From contig CP046174.1 of NCBI GenBank assembly GCA_017161075.1, positions 1,984,001 to 2,048,000 on the forward strand: a stretch of 64,000 nucleotides of DNA. The letters run 5' to 3'. This DNA comes from Erysipelotrichaceae bacterium 66202529 (GTDB taxonomy: Bacteria; Bacillota_I; Bacilli_A; Erysipelotrichales; Erysipelotrichaceae). The first letter of the stretch is position 1. The number at the start of each line of letters is the position of its first letter. A program made the translations under genes and the position numbers. Shown here one piece after another: positions 50,999 to 59,094 of this stretch. Below the pieces are notes generated by a model. The model was not told the origin of the DNA. It did no database searches and worked only from the letters and a program-made list of their open reading frames with translations.

Positions 50999-52626
50999 AT
51001 ATATTCTTTTCCCCTTTCTTCACTCCGGATCTGTTGTTCTTCATATTCTCTTATGAATCTTTCCAGATCTCTTTCTTTTTCCTGCGCGTCCTGATGTAGG
51101 ATCCGCTTGGAGCCTTTTTTCAGGACTGCACTCAGTTTTTGCTTATGGATCACTTTCGATTTCTTCCTCATCCCCATACGGGCAGGGGGACCTTCTGATC
51201 GAGCGTGCAAGGATTTTTGTGGATCAGGAGGTATCTCTTTTGGATCGTCCGTAAGAAGCGGCACAGCGGTCTCATCTGTCCCATCCATGAGCGATATACG
51301 GCTATCTTGACCTACAAAGATCTTAGGCTCACCTTCGGATAACGATATGTCCTTCGCATGCATATAGCGGAAGAGGGTGTCTCTATCAATCTGCAATGTA
51401 TCTGTTTCAGAGATATCTTTCCAGGCATCGAGATTTTTTGCATACCGATGGAGCGTGTAGCTTTTGTCTTGTTCGATCTCGACATGATAAAAGCCCCGTT
51501 CATCCAGGAACAGGGCTGCATCGGATGGCAGGTCGATACAAGCAGCACGATCCTGGAGCTTGATACGATATATCTGTTCATCCTGATAACGGATATTCTG
51601 TTTTGAGAACCATAGCTCATGTTCTTGTCTATGCTCCGTCTCTTTATATTTCGCATGTCCCAGGATCATATTCCCGATCCTGGTATAGAGCTTGTCCAGC
51701 TCTGTTTTTTTGAAGTGGGAGATCTTCTCGTTCGCAAGCGTGTTCTGAAGATCATCCAGCATCTCGACCTTACCGAGCCACTCTTCGTACGCCGGTCGTA
51801 TCTCTTCATCCTGCAGTAAGGAGCGGATGATCAGGTTGAGCTGTCTTCTGTATGGCTTCATGTTCTTGGAGTTATAGGAGAGTCTTCCTTTCTTCGGAAG
51901 CGTCGTGTAGAAGCTATGGAGCAGCTGGTCATGGAATCTCATGTCGATCCCGGAGATCAGCGTTTTACGTAAAGCATCCTTTTCCCTGAAGACATCCTTT
52001 GGAGCTCTTTCGTATCTCTTGGTGAATTCCTGACGGAGACCTAATTCCTTCAACCAGGTGCTTTTATATTTGTCCAGGTATTTCTGCGCCAGCTTACCAC
52101 GCGTTCTGGTATGGACCTTTTCCATGAACACGATATGCATATGGGGATTCTTCTTATTGTTGTGATAGTTCATCCACCAGATCATGTTGTCCGGGTCGAG
52201 ACCGATGCTTTTGAAATATCCGGGCAGGGATTTGGAGACGATCGCAGCATAATCGTTGACATCATACATATTGCTTTGGAAGGAGTCCTGATAGTCCTTG
52301 AGAGAGATGACAGTATCCCAACAGATATCGCCGTCTTTATGGAATGCCTTGGCTATCTTCTTCTTGAATCCCGGCATCTTGTCTTTCGTCAGCCAGCCAT
52401 CGCTGGAGAAGGTACGCGTCGTATCATCCTGGCTCGTATAGCCTAAGAGTCCACCTTCATGCATACTGTGTTCCTTCTTATCGTCCGCTGCTTTTTCTCT
52501 GCCGGTATACTCGTACCAATCCAATAGTGATGCAGTAGAGATCGTACCTTTGAATCGAGAGCCTTTCGGTGGAGCTTTCCCACATTCCAGGAAGCGGAAT
52601 TTGCTGATGACGTGAGCCTTACTCAT
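50995..52626 (-). CDS. MobP-type relaxase
   Basis: 543 residues. The metal-binding triad is visible in YHNNKKNPHMHIVF (His155, His162, His164); upstream are an N-terminal KFRFLECG segment and LLDWYEYTGREKAA. I place it in the MobP2/MobP3-like relaxases of Firmicute integrative elements. The nucleophile tyrosine is not certain (Tyr38 or Tyr40 are candidates). C-terminal ~250 residues are helical and basic. It would cut the candidate oriT at 54240-54380. AGGAG abuts the H0 palindrome at 52641. Confidence 0.85.
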   Translation of the reverse strand: MSKAHVISKFRFLECGKAPPKGSRFKGTISTASLLDWYEYTGREKAADDKKEHSMHEGGLLGYTSQDDTTRTFSSDGWLTKDKMPGFKKKIAKAFHKDGDICWDTVISLKDYQDSFQSNMYDVNDYAAIVSKSLPGYFKSIGLDPDNMIWWMNYHNNKKNPHMHIVFMEKVHTRTRGKLAQKYLDKYKSTWLKELGLRQEFTKRYERAPKDVFREKDALRKTLISGIDMRFHDQLLHSFYTTLPKKGRLSYNSKNMKPYRRQLNLIIRSLLQDEEIRPAYEEWLGKVEMLDDLQNTLANEKISHFKKTELDKLYTRIGNMILGHAKYKETEHRQEHELWFSKQNIRYQDEQIYRIKLQDRAACIDLPSDAALFLDERGFYHVEIEQDKSYTLHRYAKNLDAWKDISETDTLQIDRDTLFRYMHAKDISLSEGEPKIFVGQDSRISLMDGTDETAVPLLTDDPKEIPPDPQKSLHARSEGPPARMGMRKKSKVIHKQKLSAVLKKGSKRILHQDAQEKERDLERFIREYEEQQIRSEERGKEYI

Positions 52627-52640
52627 GTCGGATATCTCCT

Positions 52641-52659
52641 ACCTGGCAAGTTGCCATGT
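52641..52659. repeat. H0 palindrome at the relaxase start
   Basis: ACCTGGCAAGTTGCCATGT; its end touches the relaxase Shine-Dalgarno. Confidence 0.85.
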
Positions 52660-52661
52660 GA

Positions 52662-53528
52662 TCAAAGACCGATATCAGCATGTGAACGCAGCACCTCCAG
52701 CTTCTGTTGCATATAAGGCTCCAGAGTCATTGCCAGATCTTCACTTGTGACAGCGTATTCAAATATATGGTTCAAGGAATTGATGAGCTCAGGATCATCA
52801 TATTCGACTCTGCTTCCTTTCCAGGATCCGTGTCTGTCGTTTATATCATTCACGAATTTGATCGCATATCCACCGGCATCTCTCCAGCATACAAGATTTT
52901 GGTTATAGTCATCTATGAGGAAATCATTCTCTTTGACTCTTAGCGGAACATGGTCTGTCTTGTTTTCTCCGTAAGGGACCAGGATCACGTTGTGTGGATC
53001 CAGAGAGGGGAAGAGTTCCTGCAATACCTCTCGCTTCTCACGTTCAGCGAAGGGAGAGTCGATATAGTGAGATAGGATATAGATCTGATCAGGGGCTTCT
53101 GTCAATAATTCCTGCAGGCAGTGGACAGCGAGACGATGAGGAGGAAGGTTCCTGAAGTAGCCTTCCTCATATAGTGGCTCAAGCGTAGTCAGAGTGTTAT
53201 CGAACTTGAACAGGACGCCATCCATATCGAAAAAATATCGTTGCTTCGCAAATCGTTCCTCCATATAGGCTTCCATGAGATCATTCAAGAAGTCAGCACT
53301 GAATACCTGTTGGCCTTTTTTCTGACACTGTCGTTCGATACGTTCCAACAGGGTGTGATCGAAATGAACTTCGAGGCAATCCATATAAGCTCGTCTGGTG
53401 ACGTCCAGAGAATTCTCGAGCATGTCATAATTGAAGCCGTTCGGATCGGAACCACGCATCCTTCGATAACAGGAGAATCCCTTTTCCAGCAGATCACTCA
53501 ATCTATCAAAAGCATCAAGGAGAAGCAT
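52662..53528 (-). CDS. HAD-superfamily protein with helical N-terminal domain
   Basis: 288 residues. Residues 1-95 are helical without recognised family; residues 97-255 form a HAD domain with the nucleophile motif FFDMDGVLF (Asp101, Asp103), ILSHYID (motif II), KTDHV/ LIDDYNQNL (motifs III-IV), close to 5'(3')-deoxyribonucleotidases (NT5C type). It lies between the relaxase and the accessory protein, so nucleotide metabolism during transfer is possible. The fusion of helical and HAD domains is unusual to me. Confidence 0.75.
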   Translation of the reverse strand: MLLLDAFDRLSDLLEKGFSCYRRMRGSDPNGFNYDMLENSLDVTRRAYMDCLEVHFDHTLLERIERQCQKKGQQVFSADFLNDLMEAYMEERFAKQRYFFDMDGVLFKFDNTLTTLEPLYEEGYFRNLPPHRLAVHCLQELLTEAPDQIYILSHYIDSPFAEREKREVLQELFPSLDPHNVILVPYGENKTDHVPLRVKENDFLIDDYNQNLVCWRDAGGYAIKFVNDINDRHGSWKGSRVEYDDPELINSLNHIFEYAVTSEDLAMTLEPYMQQKLEVLRSHADIGL

Positions 53529-53531
53529 AGA

Positions 53532-53978
53532 TCAATCGACCTCCTCGCCAAGCTCTTTCGCAACTTTTTCAAAGATGCTGTCTTCAAAGATACTGTCCAG
53601 ATTTTGAACGAGATTCTTGGCATCTTCAAAATCCTTTGGACGTTCCTCATCGGAGAGCCTGAAATTTTTGAGCATGGTGACAGCAGCTTCATAAGACATC
53701 ATGGCATAGCGGAGGATATGATTGAGGGTCATATCTCTTTGGTGGTTTTGTTGTTTCAGAGCATCCTGAATCATCAGATTCATTCTGGTGAGATAGTCTG
53801 TCCCGGTATCTTTATCCAGCTTCAAAACATAATACTCTGCAATCGCATCTTCAACTATTGCGGTAATCGATTTAGGCGTAATATTGAATTTTTCTGCTTG
53901 CTGTTTTTCTAATTCTTGTAAAGTATCCAGCTTTTGAAATGTATCCAAGCTAAAGCGGAATGATTTTCTTTCTTTCAC
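53532..53978 (-). CDS. Small basic, RHH-like mobilization accessory protein
   Basis: 148 residues from GTG 53978 (GGAGG 7 bases upstream; an ATG at 54008 lies inside the H0 palindrome). The start VKERKSFRFSLDTFQKLDTLQELE fits a ribbon-helix-helix DNA-binding domain; the rest is helical and acidic (EDAKNLVQNLDSIFEDSIFEKV). Its gene lies directly downstream of the GTAGGAC iteron array, which would be its natural target in oriT or autoregulation. MobC/NikA-type role inferred from position. Confidence 0.65.
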   Translation of the reverse strand: MKERKSFRFSLDTFQKLDTLQELEKQQAEKFNITPKSITAIVEDAIAEYYVLKLDKDTGTDYLTRMNLMIQDALKQQNHQRDMTLNHILRYAMMSYEAAVTMLKNFRLSDEERPKDFEDAKNLVQNLDSIFEDSIFEKVAKELGEEVD

Positions 53979-53999
53979 TTTCTTACCTCCAATTTTATA

Positions 54000-54018
54000 A
54001 CCTGGCAAGTTGCCAGGT
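54000..54018. repeat. H0 palindrome
   Basis: ACCTGGCAAGTTGCCAGGT just before the RHH-like gene's Shine-Dalgarno. Confidence 0.85.
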
Positions 54019-54054
54019 ATCTATTTGATGAAGAAAAAGATCTTATAAAAATGT

Positions 54055-54193
54055 GTAGGACGATTGTAGGACAACCCTATTTTATCGTAGGACGTATGTC
54101 CTACAGTTTTTTCCAAACTCCTTTATTTATCGTGTTTTTACATGTCGGACAATCGTCCTACAAAGTCCGACAAATGTCTGACAGATGTCCTAC
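54055..54193. repeat. Helically phased iteron array
   Basis: Nine 7-mers of the type GTAGGAC or its complement/variants (GTCCTAC, GTCGGAC, GTCCGAC, GTCTGAC) starting at 54055, 54066, 54087, 54098, 54144, 54155, 54165, 54176 and 54187. Steps are 11, 21, 11, 46, 11, 10, 11, 11 bases, i.e. one helical turn. First four centred on a palindrome (54087-54104), last five in one orientation. Confidence 0.85.
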
Positions 54194-54239
54194 AATAATT
54201 TTACGATTTGAAAATACGAAAATAGCTGATAAATAAAGC

Positions 54240-54380
54240 ATTTTCCCATCTTTTTTGTTTTTAGAAAACGGTCGTTGACCGTTTGTCCCGCCGGATTTTG
54301 TCGGACAAAATCCCTTATCCTGCTTCACTAAAAACGCTGTTTTTAGTGAAGTGGCGGCTCCCGGGAGGGAGCCAGCCATC
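54240..54380. other. oriT: Candidate origin of transfer (oriT)
   Basis: Four successive inverted repeats: AAACGGTC-GTT-GACCGTTT (54265-54283), GATTTTGTCGGACAAAATC (54294-54312), CTTCACTAAAAAC-GCT-GTTTTTAGTGAAG (54325-54353), GGCTCCC-GGGA-GGGAGCC (54356-54373). Between the second and third is TTATCCTG|C (54315-54323), matching the P-type nick consensus YATCCTG|Y of RP4-like MOBP systems, three bases after an inverted repeat as expected. Confidence 0.75.
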
Positions 54381-54444
54381 TCTGGTACTCCTTCAAGTGT
54401 TTTTTACCATGATCGAAGTCCTGATACATATTGTTCTTCCTCAT
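54343..54444 (-). CDS. Tiny ORF beside oriT
   Basis: 33 codons, MRKNNMYQDFDHGKKHLKEY..., with AGGAAGG before ATG 54444, ending in the oriT hairpin. Charged, no family; may be non-coding. Confidence 0.3.
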   Translation of the reverse strand: MRKNNMYQDFDHGKKHLKEYQRWLAPSREPPLH

Positions 54445-54500
54445 CTTTTTACCTTCCTTATCATCATTTCGATTCCTGTATATCACTTCTTGAATCTATG

Positions 54501-54519
54501 ACCTGGCAACTTGCCAGGT
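54501..54519. repeat. H0 palindrome
   Basis: ACCTGGCAACTTGCCAGGT in the gap between oriT and the LPD29-like gene. Confidence 0.85.
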
Positions 54520-54521
54520 CA

Positions 54522-54618
54522 TAGAGAAGTGTCTTTCTCTTTTTCCCGCCGGCGTAGATCATACCGGCGCTGCTGCCGCTGGCACTGCCAGCGGCAGCTA
54601 TGGAATCATGAAGAAAGT
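54522..54618. repeat. Second dispersed hairpin repeat, copy 1
   Basis: Holds the 27-bp hairpin GCTGCCGCTGGC-ACT-GCCAGCGGCAGC (about 54571-54597) and the tail CTATGGAATCATGAAGAAAGT; related to 55450-55537. Confidence 0.7.
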
Positions 54619-54622
54619 AAAA

Positions 54623-54643
54623 AAGCCATCTTTCCGATGACTT
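54623..54643 (-). terminator. Terminator after the LPD29-like gene
   Basis: AAGCCATC and GATGACTT arms, followed on the minus strand by six U's. Confidence 0.65.
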
Positions 54644-54682
54644 CATTTCAAACATATCTTTTCTGTTTTCTTTCTTGCTTTA

Positions 54683-55174
54683 TCATATTGCGATCGTTTT
54701 AAATTCTGCGAATTTGTAGAGGAATTCACACAGATGAGAGATGCTATGCACTTTATATGTGCAACTGCTCTTCTCATCCTGTTGCCGGATCTCCAGCGCT
54801 CCGCAGTGGCCTGGATCAAGCAGATACAGACCATCAAAAATTCTTGTCACCTCCGTTTTGCTTTGCATGAGTCCTTTCGCAGTCGCCATCCATTCCCGTG
54901 CTACCTCTTCAAAGATTCCATATTCATATTCGATAAATAGCATCGTGTTACCTCCCTGCAGGATCTCTCCGGTAATGTCATCTCTATCGATCTCTTCATA
55001 TGCAGGGCGTAAGATCTTTTCTATTCGATGTCTATCGATATGAGGATTATGGATCGTGATTTTTGCGGCTGTGTCATATCGGGATGAACGGACAGAGACT
55101 TTTATATCTTTTTGTGTGTATCCTGCTTCTTTCAGCGATTTTCTTATCTTCATACTCAATTCTTTATTCGTCAT
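54683..55174 (-). CDS. LPD29-like polyvalent-protein-associated domain protein
   Basis: 163 residues from ATG 55174 (GAGGAGG upstream). SLKEAGYTQKDIKVSVRSS, ITIHNPHIDRHRIEKILRPAYEEIDRD and TGEILQGGNTMLFIEYE fit the LPD29 domain found on conjugative elements and phages. Role unknown; such domains are usually part of polyvalent proteins involved in protecting incoming DNA. First gene controlled by leader R1. Confidence 0.65.
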   Translation of the reverse strand: MTNKELSMKIRKSLKEAGYTQKDIKVSVRSSRYDTAAKITIHNPHIDRHRIEKILRPAYEEIDRDDITGEILQGGNTMLFIEYEYGIFEEVAREWMATAKGLMQSKTEVTRIFDGLYLLDPGHCGALEIRQQDEKSSCTYKVHSISHLCEFLYKFAEFKTIAI

Positions 55175-55225
55175 GCTTTTATTCCTCCTCGTGGGGTCAC
55201 CACTCACTTCATGTAAGGTAGCTGC

Positions 55226-55369
55226 CTTACACTTTCTTCACACCGCTGAAGGCGGAGCAGTCAAGGAGCCATAAGGCAGGGTGGAGATTTTCCGCTAGGA
55301 AATTACAACCCGGTCCTTGAGTGAGGAAGCAGAAGCGGTATTCCATACCTACATGGCAACTTGCCATGT
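55226..55369 (-). promoter_or_regulatory. Structured leader R1 (upstream of the 54683-55174 gene)
   Basis: Minus-strand order in the family: palindrome H0 (here 55351-55369), linker, nested stem-loop H1 (55242-55339), hairpin H2 (TGTAAGG type), then H3 before the Shine-Dalgarno. H1 consists of ACCGC/GCGGT, CAGTCAAGGA/TCCTTGACTG, GGGT/ACCC and ATCTTCC/GGAAGAT with a 4-base loop. R1 is the most divergent copy (ATTTCC/GGAAAAT top; CACTCAAGGA). Confidence 0.75.
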
Positions 55370-55417
55370 AGCCTGCCGGCAGATATGCCGGCTTTGCTTT
55401 ATGCAGAGAGAACTCAT

Positions 55418-55438
55418 AACCCGGCAGCTTGCCGGGTT
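55418..55438. repeat. H0 palindrome, compensated variant
   Basis: AACCCGGCA-GCT-TGCCGGGTT; both arms changed together relative to the ACCTGG form. Confidence 0.8.
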
Positions 55439-55449
55439 ATATAGAATTC

Positions 55450-55537
55450 GATTTATCTTTCTCCTGTCGGTATGGATCACATGGGCGCTGCCGCCGCCGG
55501 CATTGCCATCGGCAGCTATGGAATAATGAAGAAAGTG
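55450..55537. repeat. Second dispersed hairpin repeat, copy 2
   Basis: GCTGCCGCC..GGCATTGCCATCGGCAGC plus CTATGGAATAATGAAGAAAGT, related to 54522-54618. Confidence 0.65.
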
Positions 55538-55559
55538 AATATGTCAGGAGTCTAACTGA

Positions 55560-56150
55560 TCATGCATACCAGCTCTCATATAATTCGCTTCCGTTATATT
55601 TATGGGCATATGCATACTCAGTCATTTTGATAGTTCCGTTTTTCGTGCTTTTCCGGTCTCCATGCAACTGGTCTTTGATGAATGTCGGCTTATGGATTGG
55701 CGCAAGCATTCCTCCGTCTGTCCTGAAGGAGACTGTCCGAGAATCCCACGCTTTATCACTTTCTTCTTTGATTTCCGGAGCGACTTCGATGAACCATGCA
55801 TTATGTGCTGATATCTTCACGACTTGGAAGAATCTAAGGTTCGTCTGTTCATATCCCCAGGAAGCAACGTATAGATCACCGACCTTCACACCATCAAGAT
55901 TTTCTTTTTCTGATCCTGCATCCGTTGGTTTTGGCTTATCACCTATTATTGTTCCGGAAGAACCTTCTTTCAGTTCGGCAATGACCTGCAGTGTTGTTTC
56001 TGATCTTTTCGCATACCATATTTTTTTGACCCGATGCCAGCGGAAGCCGGCATCCTTCAATGTGGTTAGGATTCCGATATCCGGTTTCTGTGAGAATGTC
56101 AGTTCGACTCCATTCAATTCTTCGTTCATGTTGATTTTGAAAGTTTCCAT
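55560..56150 (-). CDS. Element protein with an N-terminal polyvalent-type and C-terminal GD-type domain
   Basis: 196 residues. N-terminus NGVELTFSQKPDIGILTTLKDAGFRWHRVKKIWYAK resembles the short domain of polyvalent proteins (KxxGFRWxxxxxxWYAK). The middle and end (VKVGDLYVASWGYEQTNLRFFQVVKISAHNAWFIEVAPEI...HKYNGSELYESWYA) match the whole of the 62596-62955 protein (IQIGDIFIAKSNDDIICFQVMSV...VYPEI...KYDGYNYAYLYEDTF). No function assigned. Leader R2 precedes it. Confidence 0.65.
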   Translation of the reverse strand: METFKINMNEELNGVELTFSQKPDIGILTTLKDAGFRWHRVKKIWYAKRSETTLQVIAELKEGSSGTIIGDKPKPTDAGSEKENLDGVKVGDLYVASWGYEQTNLRFFQVVKISAHNAWFIEVAPEIKEESDKAWDSRTVSFRTDGGMLAPIHKPTFIKDQLHGDRKSTKNGTIKMTEYAYAHKYNGSELYESWYA

Positions 56151-56200
56151 TTAAATTTCCTCCTATGCGGTCTTTCCGCTCTCTTGGTAAGCTCTGTTTA

Positions 56201-56345
56201 CCTTACACTTTCTCCACACCGCACAAGGTGGAGCAGTCAGGGAGCCGTAAGGCAGGGTGGAGATCTTCCGTCAGGAAGATACGACCCGCTCCTTGACTGA
56301 GGAGCCGGATGCGGTATCCCATAGCTACATGGCAACTTGCCATGT
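56201..56345 (-). promoter_or_regulatory. Structured leader R2 (upstream of the 55560-56150 gene)
   Basis: H1 56218-56315, H0 56327-56345; outer stem ACCGCA/TGCGGT, top ATCTTCC/GGAAGAT. SD-hairpin H3 is GCGG-AAAGA-CCGC. Confidence 0.8.
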
Positions 56346-56391
56346 AGAAAGCCGGCTCATGTGCCGGCTGCTTTTTATAGAGGATCTGATC

Positions 56392-56410
56392 ACCTGGCAA
56401 CTTGCCAGGT
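56392..56410. repeat. H0 palindrome, extra copy above R2
   Basis: ACCTGGCAACTTGCCAGGT, separated from R2 by the hairpin AGCCGGC-TCATGT-GCCGGCT (about 56350-56369). Confidence 0.8.
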
Positions 56411-56437
56411 GATTCGCTCTCTTTTGGAATCACAGTT

Positions 56438-56758
56438 CTACTGTGTCCATTTCAGATGTTTGATATGAACTCTCAGATTGGTTATCTTGTCACTGATGAT
56501 AGCGAAATCAAGGCTGGAGTATACCAATTCTGAATAGCCGTAACTGTCTGGTCTGCCTTTTAACTTTTTCGCCTCATCATCGCTCAGCCCTTCATATCCG
56601 ATCATCGTTTTGTTTTTTATGTAATATGCATTTCTCTTCCTCATTTCTGCCTGCTCCTCCAGCAGACTTTCCAATTCGTCATTCAGCTTGTCGATCGTTA
56701 TCGGCTCATCGCCCTTTGCTTGTCTCATCATTTCCTCATCGTTCCTATGATAGTTCAT
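56438..56758 (-). CDS. Small element protein
   Basis: 106 residues from ATG 56758 (AAAGGAGG). Charged, mostly helical: DKLNDELESLLEEQAEMRKRNAY, then KTMIGYEGLSDDEAKKLKGR and a C-terminal VHIKHLKWTQ. No family. It has an SD hairpin (GTGG-TAACC-CCGC) but no H1 element, the only such monocistronic cargo gene in this block. Confidence 0.55.
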   Translation of the reverse strand: MNYHRNDEEMMRQAKGDEPITIDKLNDELESLLEEQAEMRKRNAYYIKNKTMIGYEGLSDDEAKKLKGRPDSYGYSELVYSSLDFAIISDKITNLRVHIKHLKWTQ

Positions 56759-56867
56759 TCCGTCCTCCTTTGCGGGGTTACCACTTTCTTCTGTAAGCGT
56801 AGCTGTCATAGATCATCATGCAGTGCTATATCGTGATCGGATGCATGATATGGTAGGGATACAACGA

Positions 56868-57380
56868 TTATGTTTCTAAAGCTGTTTGTGATCCCCATAT
56901 CTCCACTTCCTGTAAAAGATCGTTCAGTAGATCGACATAGCACTGTAATATGAATCTTCCGACTTCCATATCATGATCACGCTGTCTTTTTCTTTCCTCA
57001 CAAACTGTCATTTTATATTCCTTGAAATCAAGGACATAAGTATCATCTTCATGTTCTAAGTAAGCAACTATAGAATCTTTTTTATCTAAATGATTATTGT
57101 TCATGGTATAGATGGTATAAACTAGGCAAAATGATGATTCACCATAAAGACGGGTGTTGACGATCCACATATCATAAGTACATACCATTTTTTTAAAATA
57201 AAGATCACACCGATTCATTAAAGAGTATACAAGATAAAGTAGATCACGTTCCTTACGTGTTTTTAAATAATCGTCTAACTGATTCTTTGAATGACCAGAC
57301 CATAAGAATCCTTGTTTCATCGTTTCTGAACAGAAACCTTGTTTTAGCTCTTCGATCGAGATCACTTCTTGCTTTTCCAT
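56868..57380 (-). CDS. Element protein of unknown function
   Basis: 170 residues: EVISIEELKQGFCSETMKQGFLWSGHSKNQLDDYLKTRKERDLLYLVYSLMNR, a beta-rich middle (FCLVYTIYTMNNNHLDKKDSIVAYLEHEDDTYVLDFKEY) and helical end. No family recognised. Controlled by leader R3 with H3 GCGG-AAGGA-CCGC and AGGAGG before ATG 57380. Confidence 0.55.
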   Translation of the reverse strand: MEKQEVISIEELKQGFCSETMKQGFLWSGHSKNQLDDYLKTRKERDLLYLVYSLMNRCDLYFKKMVCTYDMWIVNTRLYGESSFCLVYTIYTMNNNHLDKKDSIVAYLEHEDDTYVLDFKEYKMTVCEERKRQRDHDMEVGRFILQCYVDLLNDLLQEVEIWGSQTALET

Positions 57381-57430
57381 TTACATTTCCTCCTATGCGG
57401 TCCTTCCGCTCTCTTGGTAAGATCTGTTTA

Positions 57431-57575
57431 CCTTACACTTTCTTCGCACCGCTGGAGGTGGAACAGTCAGGGAGCCGTAAGGAAGGGTGGAGATCTTCTG
57501 TCAGGAAGATACGACCCGATCCTTGACTGAGGAGCCGCAAGCGGTATTCCATAGCTACATGGCAACTTGCCATGT
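57431..57575 (-). promoter_or_regulatory. Structured leader R3 (upstream of the 56868-57380 gene)
   Basis: H1 57448-57545 (outer ACCGCT/AGCGGT), H0 57557-57575, H2 GTAAGGT-AAACAG-ATCTTAC, H3 57397-57409. Confidence 0.8.
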
Positions 57576-57630
57576 AGAAAGCCGGCACGTGTGCAGGCTG
57601 CTTAATGGCTTCAGGCGGATTCTAAAAGAT

Positions 57631-57649
57631 ACCTGGCAATCTGCCATGT
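57631..57649. repeat. H0 palindrome, degenerate
   Basis: ACCTGGCAATCTGCCATGT; symmetry partly lost. Confidence 0.5.
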
Positions 57650-57691
57650 TATAGAAGATATCCTCAGTGTGCTCTAGATCGCATAATAAAA

Positions 57692-57711
57692 GCAGAAGCT
57701 CGTGCCTCTGC
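57692..57711 (-). terminator. Terminator after the PD-(D/E)XK gene
   Basis: GCAGAAGC and GCCTCTGC arms, followed on the minus strand by TTTTATT. Confidence 0.6.
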
Positions 57712-57727
57712 CTTTATCGCTTGTATG

Positions 57728-58743
57728 CTATGCCTTTTTCAATATCTCTAAGACGTTTGCTCGCAGTTCTTCTTCTACCTTGAGGATATCCATCGCCTCT
57801 GTAGCTGTCATATCTGGGAATCTCTCTAACATGGCCTGGACATGCATGATCGTGCTTGTTAGCTTTTCTTCGGCGCGTCCTTCAGCACGTCCTTCAACAC
57901 GACCTTCAGCGAGTCCTTCGATTCTGCCTTCTTCTTTGATACCTTGGCTCAGGTTACACATGATCTCGACCTCCTCTTCGATTTCCTTCGTCATGTTTAT
58001 GCGGTAATCATTCTTTAATTTCTTCGTTTCTCTTTTGCCGATAGCTTGGCTATGAACAACAGGTTCAACAATTCCAGGAATCCATGCTCGTCATCCTCAT
58101 AGTCATATTCTTTGGCAGGGTAGACCATGATGGCTTCCAATAGATCATAATCTTCCTTCGGTGCTCTATACTCGTTCATCATGCTGCTTTCCTGCATGCT
58201 GTATCGGTTGATTACGTTGTCCATGTCCTTTGGATGATGGAAACACAACCATATCGAGTATACTTTTTTCATATCTCCGAAATTAGAATGCTGGAATCCA
58301 TCCGCTGCGTTCTTTTGTTTTCCTAAGATCCTGCTGCAGTAATAGATCGCTCTGCTCAATAACGGATATGACAGACGCGCTGTTTCATTCTGTGCCTCAA
58401 GATTTATGATGACACCGATCTCTTCTTTCTTCGTGTTTCCTGTATTTGGCAGTGTTGCCTCAAACAGGATGTCATACCGTATGACTGCAGAGGGGATAGA
58501 CGCGTCTTCTACATTCTTTCCAACGATCCGATCATCCATCACTTCATCGATCCGTGGCTGTTTTTCTATGAAGCTTGGTATCTCCTCTAAGGGGATATTT
58601 TGAAATTCTTTGATACAGTTCTTCAAGATATATGCTAATATCGACTTATTGCTCAACATATTCTTGCAATAACTGTCATATGCCTGCTGTTTGTTCTTTT
58701 CGTTTTAATCCAGCGTATTGGCAAGTGCTGTCTGCTCTTCCAT
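57728..58743 (-). pseudogene. Rpn/PDDEXK-family transposase-like nuclease, broken twice
   Basis: From ATG 58743 the frame reads MEEQTALANTLD, TAA at 58707-58705, then NEKNKQQAYDSYCKN and the nuclease core (ILFEATLPNTGNTKKEEIGVIINLEAQNE; YYCSRILG), up to KEKRRN-stop at 58015. Shifted by one base it resumes as LKNDYRINMTKEIEEEVEIMCNLSQGIKEEGR with GLAEGRVEGRAEGRAEE repeats to 57728. So one nonsense and one frameshift, both in an otherwise normal PD-(D/E)XK transposase/Rpn protein. Confidence 0.8.
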
Positions 58744-58845
58744 TTCTTTACTCCTCTCTTTATTGTATACCATCTAAGAAAATTATACATTCGTAAGGCG
58801 TTTTCCTCAACCCTTTCAAAAGCACTCCTTCCTTTTTGATAACTA

Positions 58846-58989
58846 CCTTACACTTTCTTCACACCGCACAAGGTGGAGCAGTCAAGGAGCCATAGGCAGG
58901 GTGGAGATCTTCCGTCAGGAAGATACGACCCGATCCTTGACTGAGGAACCATGTGCGGTATTCTATAGCTACATGGCAACTTGCCATGT
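58846..58989 (-). promoter_or_regulatory. Structured leader R4
   Basis: H1 58863-58959 with the longest outer stem of the family (ACCGCACA/TGTGCGGT) and perfect middle stem; one base shorter in a loop. H0 58971-58989. The next gene on the minus strand is the broken Rpn gene, ~100 bases away. Confidence 0.8.
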
Positions 58990-59067
58990 AGTTGGCCGAC
59001 TCTTGAGCCGGCAGAGCTATCCAGCATCTTTTTCCTTGATCAGCTACTACTCGGTAGTATATGAAAT

Positions 59068-59094
59068 ATCCTAGAGGATAGCTCCTCTAGGATA
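59068..59094 (-). terminator. Hairpin at the PemK-like gene's end
   Basis: ATATCCTAGAGGA and TCCTCTAGGATAT are perfect 13-base arms that overlap the stop codon; the minus-strand tail has only UUUC. Confidence 0.6.

Noticed and set aside
53241..53912. 223-codon plus-strand ORF
   Set aside because: Antisense to the HAD and RHH-like genes.
55429..56154. 241-codon plus-strand ORF
   Set aside because: Antisense to the 55560-56150 gene and its hairpin repeat; no Shine-Dalgarno.
56203..56433. ORF of 76 codons on the minus strand through R2
   Set aside because: It runs across H0, a hairpin and H1; similar frames arise in other leaders and are broken in four of nine copies, so it is listed under findings and not as a gene.
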